Shown: positions 26,101 through 38,138 of the stretch, piece by piece
Numbering within the stretch: position 1 is the stretch's first letter
Layout of the letters: the number at the start of each line of letters is the position of its first letter
NCBI GenBank assembly: GCA_003344405.1
Contig: NOWV01000217.1
Location: forward strand, 51,134 to 115,133
Length of the DNA: 64,000 nucleotides
Source: Trichoplax sp. H2
Taxonomy: Eukaryota > Placozoa > Uniplacotomia > Trichoplacea
Direction of reading: 5' to 3'
Made by a program: the position numbers and the translations under genes
Notes under the pieces: generated by a model
Databases searched by the model: none
Seen by the model: only the letters and a program-made list of their open reading frames with translations
What the model was told of the DNA's origin: nothing

Positions 26101-27573
26101 CTAACACAATCATCTCAATTATATTTGGAAACCGTCCTACCATCAATGGGCGATGTTTATTGTATTGCCCAGTCGTATAGAGCAGAGCAATCTCGTACAA
26201 GAAGACATCTAGCTGAGTTAGTAGTGTGTCACAATCTGCGTAACTTGACCTGTGCCATAATTAACGTGGAACTATTGCATATATCCATTTGCAGATATAC
26301 TCATATTGAAGCTGAATGCCCATTTGTAACGTTCGAAGACATGTTGGACAAGATCGAAGATTTGGTAAGGGATACGTACAATTAGTTGAATATTTTACTT
26401 GGATAAGCAGTGTTCATTTTTATTGCTAATATACTAATTTGCAGGTCGTTGATGTTGCTGAGAGAATCATGCAGTCACCACTTCGTGAAATGTTGTTGGA
26501 AATGAACCCTGTAAATAAAATATTAAGGCGATTATAAAGTATTTGTCTCAATACTAATATATTTATCGCTTCTTTATTACTGTATCTACAAGGACTTCAA
26601 AGTTCCTCAAAAACCTTTCAGGTAAAGTTCTGATTTAAAGTAATTTCGTTAGTAGTTGATAGTCATAAAAAACTTTCTACTTAGGCGGATGGATTACGGT
26701 GAGGCGATTGTTTATTTAAAAGAACATAACATCACGAAAGACGATGGAACTTTCTATGAATATGGAGAAGTAAGATAGATTTAAAAAATATAGTATTGGC
26801 GTTGAATGTTAAAAGGCTTTTAAATAAATTGAATACTGATTTCATTCAAGGATATTCCCGAAGCTCCAGAACGAAAAATGACTGATCAAATCAATGAGGT
26901 TTGCAATCTTGTGATGGACAAATTTAGCAACTGAGAAACATTCTTAATGTAAAAAATTTGGGAATTTAGCCAATTATGCTTTGCCGATTTCCTGCGGAGA
27001 TAAAATCCTTCTACATGCCACGATGTCCTGAAAATAGACGTGTTACGCAATCCGTATGTTCTTACTCTGATACCGTTGTATTGGACTATAATAACCAAAT
27101 TTTTAATAGATATTGATTGTTAATGGTCTTAATTGTATGAAGGTGGACTTACTAATGCCAAATGTCGGTGAAATTGTTGGTGGATCTATGAGAACTCACG
27201 TCTTGGTATGGTTAGCGTATAAGCCACAGGCGATTTTGCATAGTGTCTGTCTGACTTTTATTGTATTATCGTTACGATGTTTAGGAGGATTTAATGGAAG
27301 GGTATAAACGATCGGGAATTGATCCAACACCATATTACTGGTATCTTGACCAAGTAAGTCTAAAGGAGACTATCTATTTGCTAATATAGTTGATGCTTTA
27401 CAATTGCCTCTTGTTTATCATACTGATTTTTATCATTTTAGCGAAAATACGGTACCTGTCCCCACGGTGGCTACGGCTTGGGAATGGAACGTTATTTAAC
27501 TTGGCTTTTGAACAGGCCACACATTAGAGATGTTACGTTTTACCCTCGCTTTATTGAGCGCTGCAAGCCATAA
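23155..27573 (+). CDS. NARS1: Asparaginyl-tRNA synthetase, cytosolic type, 23 exons
   Basis: Class IIb enzyme that charges tRNA-Asn with asparagine using ATP. Exons: 23155-23176, 23455-23543, 23685-23750, 23904-23996, 24311-24400, 24571-24649, 24823-24893, 25053-25139, 25254-25340, 25490-25546, 25654-25694, 25785-25821, 25915-25992, 26095-26216, 26295-26364, 26445-26510, 26593-26621, 26685-26769, 26851-26898, 26970-27053, 27143-27205, 27285-27353, 27442-27573. They encode 554 residues (human about 548). The start ATG has A at -3 and G at +4. An N-terminal extension with a charged helix (IEKRE, EEAKK) is followed by the OB-fold anticodon domain ([18 protein letters not shown]). The catalytic core has motif 2 ([22 protein letters not shown] region, about 324-345) and motif 3 ([12 protein letters not shown], about 520-531). 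The plus-strand ORF at 24527-24715 is an out-of-frame shadow of exon 6. Exons as short as 22, 29, 37 and 41 nt are supported by phase and conservation. Confidence 0.96.
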
Positions 27574-27942
27574 TCATTGATTTTAGCTTATGATACTGGC
27601 AATGGTCTTTTTGCCGATTTTAGCATTTTCGTAAAAGCGTGTAGTTATAAAATATAGACTTTAGGTTATATGAATAATAGCATTTCTTTGCTTTTGGTAT
27701 TGCGTTAATCCACTAATTATGATAAGAGTTAACTATTATCAGGTTATTTTCAGAGACCTCTGACGCTAAAGTGATATAAGTGATTCCGTTTCCTTTATAG
27801 CGATCTGATTACTTTTAATGCAGCCGTAAATAAATCTGTTGTGACACCTGTTGCTAGTTTTCTACTTGCGTAATCTTCAAAACATTACTTAATTGTGTTA
27901 TTATAGGTATTTACGAGTATTCACACAAATAATATATGTATA

Positions 27943-27959
27943 CATATATATATATATAT
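27943..27959. repeat. (TA)n microsatellite
   Basis: Alternating TA run about 370 bp downstream of the NARS stop codon. Confidence 0.8.
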
Positions 27960-29233
27960 GCATGTCCATTATGTTATTACTAATCCTTATAATTAATTAA
28001 TTAAATAAATAAAAATAAACTATTTTTAACTTTATTAAGTTGATATTAATGATATTTCATCTTATACACGTATAATAGTAGACATTTTGTAAAACTTTTT
28101 TCTCAAAATATTTGACACTCTTTTGTATTTATCTTTTTGGAACAACTTTATGATTTATGCAATGGTATGAAAATTCTTATGATAAGAGTAGGTTGAGTCA
28201 TGGAATTGATGTTGCCATTGAATGTGAAATTAGCAGTGCTAAATATCGTCGTATACACTTACGGCATTGTTTTCCGTGATATGCGCTCGTATGGTCATAT
28301 ACCGTTGACTTAGTAGTAGTATAATGTGAAGCAGGATTTATGTATCCGAAATGTTTGGACCTCTTCCAATATTTCTACATTTAACAATTTTTCAAGAATA
28401 TCCTTACAAATATTACGTTACAAACGAAGCACCGATTTTCAGATATAGCTTTGCTCATTAAATTAAAAATCGTCAACTGATATACCGTACACAGATTTGT
28501 ATAAACTGTGAAATAATTAGCAAGTATGAAAGCGTCAGGATATCCAAATTGCTTTAGTTGATGTCGAGTTAAAATAGAACATGTAAGCTTGAAGGAAAGA
28601 AGATACTGTAGATATTGTACGGTATAAATAATGTTACATGGATGATCCATTATACAAACAACACGCATTTCTAAATGTTACACTATCTTATTTGTTAATT
28701 GAAATGCCGAAGCCATTTTAATCACTTCTAATTACGAATAGCAGTAATGTTTTCAGCTGATTACTTAAGCGATATACTTAAAAAGTATATTAATTATAAC
28801 AATAATAATGTACTGTAAAGTAGTATCGGAATATGATGTAGAGTAGCCAGTTATGCTCAATAAAGTAATTGTAGGTTATAAGTTAAACTCATTCATTACG
28901 TGGATAATACACATGATAGACTAATTGATGATTTCAAATAGCAAATGAATAATGTTGTCTATAAAATAATTGTTTAAACGACTACTAAGGCAATAAAACA
29001 ATTTTGTTAAAGCCAGTTGTCCGCGACAATAACTAATATTAAATTCCTGGAATATTATTTCTGTACCAATCTTTTAATATTCAATTCGCTATACATTGCT
29101 ACTACTTCTGCTTAAATCAATGCCTATCGGATGGATAGCGTCTCCATAAAACTATCCACTATGCTATTGAAATTATGAGATGATTTCTTCATAATTGATT
29201 GATTGAAAAATGCTGCTTTTATCAGATTTAAGA

Positions 29234-29353
29234 GAAATTACGCCATATCGAAATAATAATCTGGTCATGCATTATATAGTGAAATCTCTAGGGGAAGTTA
29301 CGCCATTTCGAAATAATAGTCTGGTCATTCATTATATAGTGAAATCTCTAGGG
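29234..29353. repeat. 60-bp tandem duplication
   Basis: The unit at 29234-29293 is repeated at 29294-29353 with about four differences in 60. The shared part includes GGTCAT, CATTATATAGTGAAATCTCT and AGGG. The period is a multiple of three, so an overlapping ORF stays open, but that ORF shows no other sign of being coding. Confidence 0.9.
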
Positions 29354-31695
29354 TATATTAAATGTTTTACAGGGTTATTATTCATGAATTATTGATAAGA
29401 CATACACATGGGTAGAATGATGTTGAAATTGTTATTGACGCAATCCATCATTCCATTTATTCATCGGTTTTGTTATATCCATATTCAATAGAATAGGTGG
29501 TGTTGGCGCCTATGACATATACTTTGATATTCCCCACTCATGATGGGGCTAGTTTACATGATGATCTTCATAACTTGTAGATATTCATTTCATCAATTTT
29601 CATTTCGGTTTATTCCTTAACTTCATTACGGAAAAGTTTATGCAGTTGCTACATGATTTTATAGCAAGTATGATATAGATGGAAATTTTATATATTTCTT
29701 TCAATTTCTTAACCAATGACTGATGATTGTCTTCTATTATTATTCCTAGCCTTTATTATTATTATATTATTTCATTAGATTCCTTCATTGTAATACCACT
29801 GTTCGTAAAATTGCTATTTTATTTAATAGACTATTTCTTTAATTTATTTCTTTACTTTAACAATGTTCTGATGTATTTACTTTGTTATTTTATCTTATAT
29901 ATCAATATATACCATACCTATTTAAGCCTATTACTTTTACAAAATTTTTAGTTTGGACTATAAATTGATGATCACCTTATGGTATTTGTAGCCTAGATTA
30001 TTTTAAAGCTATCTTGGACTCTACAGTTCTTAAACTACTTTTCACGAAATTGTTGATTTATTACCATAAGCTATCGTTTTATTTCATTCTTTTCTATTAA
30101 CAATCATGACTTACTTGCGTTTCAACTTTATCATATAATTGTCAGACAAACCCAACTATGCCAGCAGCTTTTATAAAATTTTTTAATTTTTTGTTCTCGA
30201 TGTAAACCTCCTACTGTGGTGTTTCCTGCCTTTGTTCCTACTGTAATAGTTTATTGGAGTTATACTGATTCTACTATAGATTGATACTGTTATTCTATTT
30301 TATCCTTTGTCTTTATTACTTCAATATTTTATTGACTTTATATCATGCTGTTGTACTTAAGACTATATGGTGTAGTAAAATAAATCAAAAAGATTATCTT
30401 TACTACGCTCTATCTCATTTCTTGCCTTAACTAGAACTACACCTTCAATCGAACGCTAACTAGATTGATGATTCACTTAAATATATTTGTCCTACTTTTA
30501 TATTAATGAATGTGCTACTATACAAATAAATTACTTTAACCTCGTTATTTTAATGGAACGCATCAGTTTCTGAGACTAAGACTTTTTTGGAAAGTTGACA
30601 CCATAAAAATAGATATCCTCACTATTTGCATCAATGTCAAAGTCCGATCCAAAATTAAGATAGATCCTGAATAAAAGTGGAGAAAAATTATAAAAGTTTT
30701 TAATCAAAAGCTTCTGCTGGGAAGGAATTTTAATCAATCAACGATTTGATTTTCTTAAGGTACAGTCAATTGCTCAAAGGATATCGTACTTATATTAATT
30801 AAAAACTTATGTTATATATGTAGTAGTAGAAGATATATAATTTCTTAGTAAAGAACTTTATGGTTTACGTCGATATCTTTCTTTACAGACATTAAAGCGT
30901 ATAGATTAAAATGTGATACTATAATATACAAGCTGAGCTGAGTAACAGAATACTATACAGCTAATTCCGATATATTACTGCTTGATTTTTATATTATACA
31001 AACTGAATTTGGTAAGGAAGTAGAGCTAATTTGATAACTGACTAAATGAGCTTTACTACTAAATTACAATATGATAATATATAGGCTGCATTAAATGTAA
31101 CAGTTAGCGATTTATGTTCTAGTATGATAAGAACTAATTTACGTCGCTAGAAGATATTTTAATTCGCATCAATCGGACATTCATAATCAGAATGATTGAC
31201 TTTTAAGTTTAAATTCGATAGAAATTCTATGGAAATATTGAATCTGAGAAGTACTCCTACGGTACGAAAGTAGCATTCACGTATATTCAATAGCAAAATA
31301 TCGCAATTGGTTCAATCTATTTTACTTAATCTATCTTGGATTATAGTATTTATTTTATACAATTATCTTCAGGAAGATTTATGAATTAAAACTTAGCTTA
31401 TTACTCCAATTATGATCTTCCATAGTGAAGTAACAAATTCATAATGACTAAGATGTGGTATAGCATAAATTAAATATCTATAAAGCATTAGCACTATACT
31501 TAATGGGGCATACGAGCCATAATTCATCCCGCCTATTGAAACGATTGACTTTTTCCGCTTTTCTTTACTATTCTTCTCGATACTCTTTGGGAAATATTCT
31601 ACTGATTGTAAGCTATTTTTAATTTTTAACTCTCGATAATTACTTTTAAATTAGTTACTTCGTTGGCTTGAAAAAGAACTTAATGCGGTATTGTG

Positions 31696-34600
31696 ATGAC
31701 TCCTTTACTGACTCTATTAACATCGACCTTATTTCTGGTGGCCTTATTACCTCAAGTATCCTTATTGAAAGTAGCAATAATACCGTTCATTGGTGGTAGC
31801 CATACACATACTATGGATACTATTACCCATCAATTAATCAAAAGAGGACATCAGGTAAAGACACTAATGATTATTACTAAATTGCAGTTAAATAGTTGAA
31901 ATGATCATCAACTGCAATTGAAGAATTAAAATAATTCAACAAGTTTGCTGAATTGACAACAAAACTCTTAAGAAATCTATATGTAGTATAGATGTAAAGC
32001 TATTTTAAATAGAAAAACGTTATGACATATCCATTTAAGGTAGTTCATCTTATTATCTAATATATTTCGTAAAAAGCGTCCAACTATTCTATCTAATCTA
32101 AAAGCAATCCAGCTCTCACAGAATAATAGTCAAAATTTTGAAAGATTTTTAAAATGGTAAGGGTTGAGTAATTAACTATTAACAAGAATATAAAACGTCC
32201 TAAACCTGAAGGAATCATGAACTTATATTTATAGTTCTTAAATATATTTAGATCAACTTAGTTACAGTAACATGGTTGTTATAATTAAACTTGAATTTAT
32301 TCGATCATACAGTGATAAGAGTTCAATAAACTGTAAATAATTTTAAAAACTGGAATAATTCAAGATGTTTTGATTAAATAAGCGACAACAAAATTTTTCA
32401 AGTTCATACGGTATTGGTATAAGATTTTCTTTACATGTAATAAAGCTACAACATATTGATTCAGGATAGTCCATGCTATTATGGCGTCTATCGCAAAATT
32501 TGCTACAGTGCAAATATTATTTCACTACCTGTGGAGTAAAAATTATCCTGTCGATTTAATTTTAAATTGTCTCTACAGATGGATTAAACAAATGACTTGA
32601 GAAAAAGAAAGCGCAAGGATATGGAATGAATTAAACATATTCTTAATATTTCCTTATTTCATTCATCTTGTAAACGACTACAATATAATCCTCGTAGAGT
32701 GAGAAAGTTTTCTAAACCAAGATCTAAGGATTAGTTAGAATCGTCAATAAATAATATAACTGAATAGATGCAATAGCTTTGCTACGCCTATACTTTATAT
32801 CCAATCTTAATATAACCATTGTATCAAATAGCAGGACAGTTAATCGATGATATTGTCTACCGTAACCGACTGATAGTCTATAATTCCCAAAATATTTGTA
32901 TAAGTTTCTAGACTATAACTAGTTTGTTTTACTTTATAGCTACGTAGACTTTAATCGTATTTCCAACATATTATAGAATAGTTTTGTTTTAAATGAATGA
33001 TAATAATCCGCATCTATGAGAATGCTTTTATTTAAAGAAAAGTATGATTTCAATTATTTTAATTTTATCCACAGAAACCATCAATTTTTTCTATTTATTT
33101 CATAGATAGATGTACCTTAAATGAATGATAGTCTATAATCCAAAATTATATGTCTATGTTAGTAAATAGCTCTAAGTTAACTATCAACTTTATAGTTTTG
33201 ATTTTAGCGAATGTACAAAAGTCATAACTACCCGGATATTTCAACATTTCATAGATGATTTACTTTAAATGGATAATTACGATAGCCTATCATCCAAAAT
33301 TATGTGCATATGTTGCTATTCGATGCTTTGCTTATTTCCAATAATTTTAAAATAAAATTTTTACTATGTAGACTGTAACTGTGTTTCCAAATGATCCAGC
33401 ACAGTTGAGAAAATTAAAACCTTCTCCATGGTTACTCTACCAAGTTAATAATTTAACAAACGCGCAAGAAACACATAAAATGTTTACTAATGGAGGGACT
33501 CAAGATTTTATCAGTACTTTATATGAAGTACAAAGTCGATATTGTGATGCAACTGTTTCCAATAAAACTTTATTACGATTGTTGCATCATGTTGATATTA
33601 TCATTACCGATAGCGCCTACGTTTGTGGAGTTCTTTTACCGGAAGTAGTCCTTAAACCATATATATTAATGTCGTTCCATGCAAGTTTTTTCGGTCCTCA
33701 TTCGACACTATCTATCTATGAGCCAATTAGTTATATTCCAAGCCTAGGATATCCAATATATTACCTACCCATGACCTTTATCAAACGAGCATCGAATCTA
33801 ATCTGGGGAAGTGTTTTTGGATACATGATGGATAGTGTGTCCTCTCGAGCAATCAACGCATTAAGATGGAAACATAATATTAGCACTCATTTGGCCTTAT
33901 CTGAATTACGATGGAAATTCTCCATGATTTTATCCACTACTGATTTTGTTCTTGAGTATCCACGACCCTTACCACCTTATATGCAAGCAGTTGGCCCAAT
34001 TTCTGTACGCTCTCCTGATCCTTTGCCAGTAACATGGGACGAATTTTTCAATGATAGTAAGTATCGAGGTGTTATTTTAGTATCGTTTGGTACTGAGCTA
34101 GAATTAATGGAAAAAGATGTACCTAAAATGCTCCAAGCTTTAAGTCAGGTACCCTATCGGATAATTTGGAGAACTTTACATAATATTACTAGAATACCCG
34201 ATAATATTAAAACCGTCGATTGGATACCGCAAAATGATATCCTAGGCCATAATAGGACTGTAGCTTTTATTACCCATTGCGGCTGTCATGGTCTCTATGA
34301 AAGCGCTTATCATGCAGTTCCAATGATAGGTATGCCATCAATGGCCGAACAGAAAAGTAATGCAGCTCGAATTATCCGTGCTGGTATAGGAGTAGTAGTT
34401 GATTATTTTAATTTCCAAGCTAGCGATTTGGTGCATGCTATAGAGGAAGTGACTACTAAGAGAAAGTAAGTGATTCTTTTCCTCTTAATTTAGCTATTTG
34501 GCGATGAAATCGACTGTACTCTAGATAAGATGTATATTGTTTCTCTCTAACTAAATCGATTTTTATTAATATTAATTATTAGATATTCCACGAACATAAA

Positions 34601-34856
34601 AAGGGTTTCCTGGATACTGAGAAGCAAGCCTCGATCGTCTACTGATATTGTTGTAGATTGGGTCGAATATGTTATGAGAACTAACGGTGCTCATCATCTC
34701 AAAGTAGATGGTGAAAAACTCTACTTCTACGAGTATTACAATTTAGATATCTTAGTTGTGGGTATAATTAGCAGTTATTTGGTTTATCTAACATGCATTA
34801 GAATCATGGGCAAGTTGTATAACAGTAATTTAATAGATAAATCTAAAATGGATTAA
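31696..34856 (+). CDS. UDP-glycosyltransferase, ER membrane type, 3 exons
   Basis: GT1-family enzyme that transfers a sugar from a UDP-sugar to lipophilic acceptors in the ER lumen. Exons 31696-31854, 33372-34465 and 34583-34856 give 508 residues, the usual UGT length. The start is the ATG at 31696. A signal peptide (residues about 1-23) is followed by KVAIIPFIGGSHTH, where the His corresponds to the catalytic base region, and ends at RGHQ. The C-terminal donor-binding signature is WIPQNDILGHNRTVAFITHC...GLYES...MAEQ. A Cys replaces the usual Gly after the His. One transmembrane helix lies near the C terminus (DILVVGIISSYLVYL), and the last five residues, KSKMD, fit a KxKxx ER-retrieval signal. 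The first intron (31855-33371) is 1.5 kb. Subfamily and acceptor are unknown; the C-terminal NGAHHL motif is as in animal UGTs. Confidence 0.93.
32850..33330. repeat. Degenerate direct repeats in UGT intron 1
   Basis: Three diverged blocks share GATAGTCTATAAT or GATAGCCTATCAT followed by CCAAAAT and a TATGT word (near 32871, 33126 and 33280). Upstream of the later copies is TTTAAATGAATGATA. They lie in the 1.5-kb intron and have no coding potential. Confidence 0.45.
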
Positions 34857-36026
34857 AGATCAAAGCAGATTTAAAATTTTCTTCTAATTCATTGTAATGC
34901 GGTTAATTTAAAAATTCTCCTTCAGGTTTTATATTATAATTAAAAGATAACTTATTTGGTTTGATTACAGTAGGCTTTACTTATTATCTTATTATATTGT
35001 GAATCCAACTACTTTATTCGACATAGAATTTAACAATATGCAGTCGCAAATTGTGTTAAAAATTATACAATACTAGACTGTAACTTAAGTGATGCATTCT
35101 GTTAGTATAATATTTATACTTTGATTAATATAAAAACTTATATTTAATTTTGATCATAAATGCGGCATAAGTCATGTTATGTTACTTTGATAGAATATAG
35201 AGTGAATCCAAACGTTTTGATTTGGGTTCTAATTTAAAATTGTTGGTCTGTCGTAGTGTTTTTTAATACTTACGTGCTATATATCGTAGAAAGATACAAC
35301 TTGTAGTTGAATTACGATTATTATTAATTAGTAATATTCGGGAATCTAGGATATAATTCATCTTATCATATTGGTTTAATTATTATTTTCATTTAAAGTA
35401 GTTTAGAGTGACAATTTGGTAATCGCTACTACTACCTGCTCTGTGTAGACTATAAAACGTGGTGTAGTGTAGTAGTTTAGTAGTTCAAGTCACTATGAAG
35501 TTAGAAGACTAGGATTAAGCTGTTCCCAAATTCGTGACTAATCAAGTAGATAGTGTATAATTACTTCATTCTTAAATCATTTTTTGCCTGTATTTCATGA
35601 AAATGATATAATTTCTATTAAAAAAATATATGAAATCTATTCGTAGCATTTATAATATTAATATCATGGCAAAATTATTTAATAATTAATTTTCAACTTG
35701 ATCAGAAAAGAAAACGAAAATGAGGTAGACATGCAATATCGATAATTTAGGAATATCAATTTAAAGCTTAGGGAGGGCTTGTTGAACTCTCTTCAACTAT
35801 ACAAATATTGTAGGGTATAAAATCAGCTTAAGACTTTGATGTCATTATATAATTTCATATTTTCTTAGTCTTTACTGTCAGAAATAAATTGATTATCGTA
35901 GGTATTACGTTCATAGCTTGTTACTGAGTTCAAAATAGTAGCAGGGCAAGGATAAATGCACTAAATTATATATCTTTTATGCTCTCAACTAGCAAAAATT
36001 GATTGATTGATCTAGTCTTACAAATT

Positions 36027-36080
36027 AATCTGCTATTGCGATTGAAATAGATGAGCTTCTTGTAAGGCGATTTGTTTTTA
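36027..36080. repeat. Solitary copy of the 60-bp repeat
   Basis: It contains GATTGAAATAGATGAGCT at 36040, identical to the first unit of the tandem triplet at 37353. Flanking sequence is also similar (AAATTAATC upstream). Confidence 0.7.
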
Positions 36081-37336
36081 TTAATTAACAGTGAAAATTT
36101 TAATTCTGGTATTAGCTCTGTTAAATATAGTCTGGTTAATATATTGCTTATTAAACTGCATGTAGGATAAGAGCTACTGTATTTGTAAAATGATATCAAA
36201 TTAATGATTATTATTATACCGTAAAATATCAATTTCAATACTTTCCATGCCATTAAATTGTATCAATTAACCGACCATTTTTTGCTAGATATTATGAACT
36301 TTGTTGTCTATGGTTGAGTAAATATGCTGTTGATTATAGGATACATACAGTAAATGGCAATAGTAGCTTAGTTCTAATTGCTAAGTAATATGCAGTACAA
36401 TTCTCCAGCTGTTTAACAATTGTACAAGCTTCGCATTTCGTCGTCTCGCTCAATATTATTTACAATCACGTTTTGATCTTAACATTTAGTTGTCAGTGCA
36501 TACCGTATAAATTGTATACTATATTTAAAACGAAAAAGCAGCAGTTTATGTAAACTCATCCTCAGTAAAAATTGAAGGGTCTCAGATGATTGATAATCTC
36601 TATAATTATGGTTAATGATATATAATTAATTATTGACATTGTCACTGGTGTTCTTTTATGTGCTAGTTAGAGATATAGTAGAAAGATGGTTATATCCATT
36701 TATAATACATAGCTATAGCTAGGAACGATTTTTAATGTTGTATTTGAAAATTTTTGATATTTTTGGATATCGTATAATATCAACTACATAATATGACTTA
36801 AATTCTGTAATAACAGACTGTAAGTAAGTTAGCTACCATGATTGCTATGCTTTAATCCTTGTTCCATACTTTAATCTTCCTGCATAATCTTCCTGAAGTG
36901 CCTGAAAATTATATCAAACGCCAAGAAGTATTTAGCGATATTTGTGGAGCGTTGAAAAAGCCTGGATAAGAGCGAAAAAGTATACAGTTTATGAATGAAA
37001 GGTACATCAGAGAAAAAAATAGCACTAGCTATTTTACTGACAACGTATCGATGTATTTCCACTGACTATTGTGAATTGTATATTTTTTCATTTTACTTTG
37101 ATGATATATCAAGCTAGCATTATTGGAGTGGGTGACAATTAGGTTGTTAAATAAATATTAGAGAGAGAATTATCCAGTAACTAGATTTAAGAGACAATTA
37201 TAAATTGGGCTGAATAATTTATAGTTAATAAAATTTTTCATATCTTTCTGTATAGTTAGTTTTCTCTCTATTTCTATATACGTATTTCTAAATAGTATTT
37301 ACAAAGTTATAGTTTATATATGATTTGCTAGCATCT

Positions 37337-37500
37337 ATTAACGGGCCATTTCGATTGAAATAGATGAGCTATTTACAATGGGATGTAATTGTATAAATTA
37401 GCCGGCAATTACGATTAAAATGGATGGGCTTATTGCAATTAGATTTAGCCATATGAATCGACACGCTATTGCAATTGAAATGGATAGACTAGCAAGGTAT
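37337..37500. repeat. 60-bp tandem repeat, three units
   Basis: The landmark GATTGAAATAGATGAGCT or its variants occurs at 37353, 37413 and 37473, exactly 60 bp apart. The units have diverged by several substitutions each. Confidence 0.8.
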
Positions 37501-38138
37501 TTTTATTTGTATCAATTTACCTTTGGCCTAAGTAAAAATATTCCTAATCAAAGCTACAATATTTACTTGAACTATTTAGCACGGATGCAAGCTTAATACA
37601 ATCTTGAGATTCCAGTTATTACAATCTCGTACATACAGTATCAGTCTTACACTTTTGCATATCATTTAATGATTTCCTACAGTCTGCTAAGCTATTTTGG
37701 GGGGCTGCACTACATAGTTGAAGATTTTGAGGCCCTTCTAGTCCTATAGAAGCGGCAAGCATCCATTTTGGTGGAGCGATCAGGCCGACATTGGATCTAG
37801 TATACCGTATGTAACAGTCGTTGGCGATATATAGTACGGTATAGAGTACGATCAAATCCATCGCGGCAGTAGGGCACATCTGTAGCAGAGTGTATCAGAG
37901 GACGTCTGTCTGTCTGCTCTCATGGACAGCCGGACAGAAGCTGATAGCCCACACCAAATCATCCACCACTGGACCTGCGCAGTTCATATCCTCATCCAAG
38001 CTCAGAAAGTCTGGGCCACAGCATCTGATGCAATCCGCTCCAGCCAGACATTAATTAAAATTAATATTATTATTAGTAGTCAGAGCAAGAGCTATTCTTG
38101 AAAGTCTCCTGATCTATTTGAAAGATAGAATCTTGGAT

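Larger units (their letters stand above)
27574..31695. other. Intergenic region, very AT-rich
   Basis: About 4.1 kb between NARS and the UGT gene. ORFs at 28381-28668 (-), 29210-29395 (+) and 29727-29951 (+) are short, of biased Tyr/Ile/Leu composition and without recognisable domains, so I treat them as chance. It contains an (AT)n run at 27943-27959 and a recent 60-bp duplication at 29234-29353. No RNA gene recognised. Confidence 0.65.
34857..38138. other. Intergenic region between UGT and LONP1
   Basis: About 3.3 kb. The UGT-proximal 2.7 kb is AT-rich without conserved ORFs and carries a dispersed 60-bp repeat (one copy near 36040, three near 37340-37500). The last 0.5 kb (about 37600-38060) is distinctly GC-richer and probably holds the LONP1 promoter. 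A minus-strand ORF at 37619-37879 (86 codons, MCPTAAMDLIV...) lies there, has no recognisable similarity and probably reflects composition. Confidence 0.6.

Noticed and set aside
29727-29951. Hydrophobic plus-strand ORF of 74 codons.
   Set aside because: Composed of Leu, Ile, Tyr and Phe codons as expected from T-rich low-complexity DNA, with no family match.
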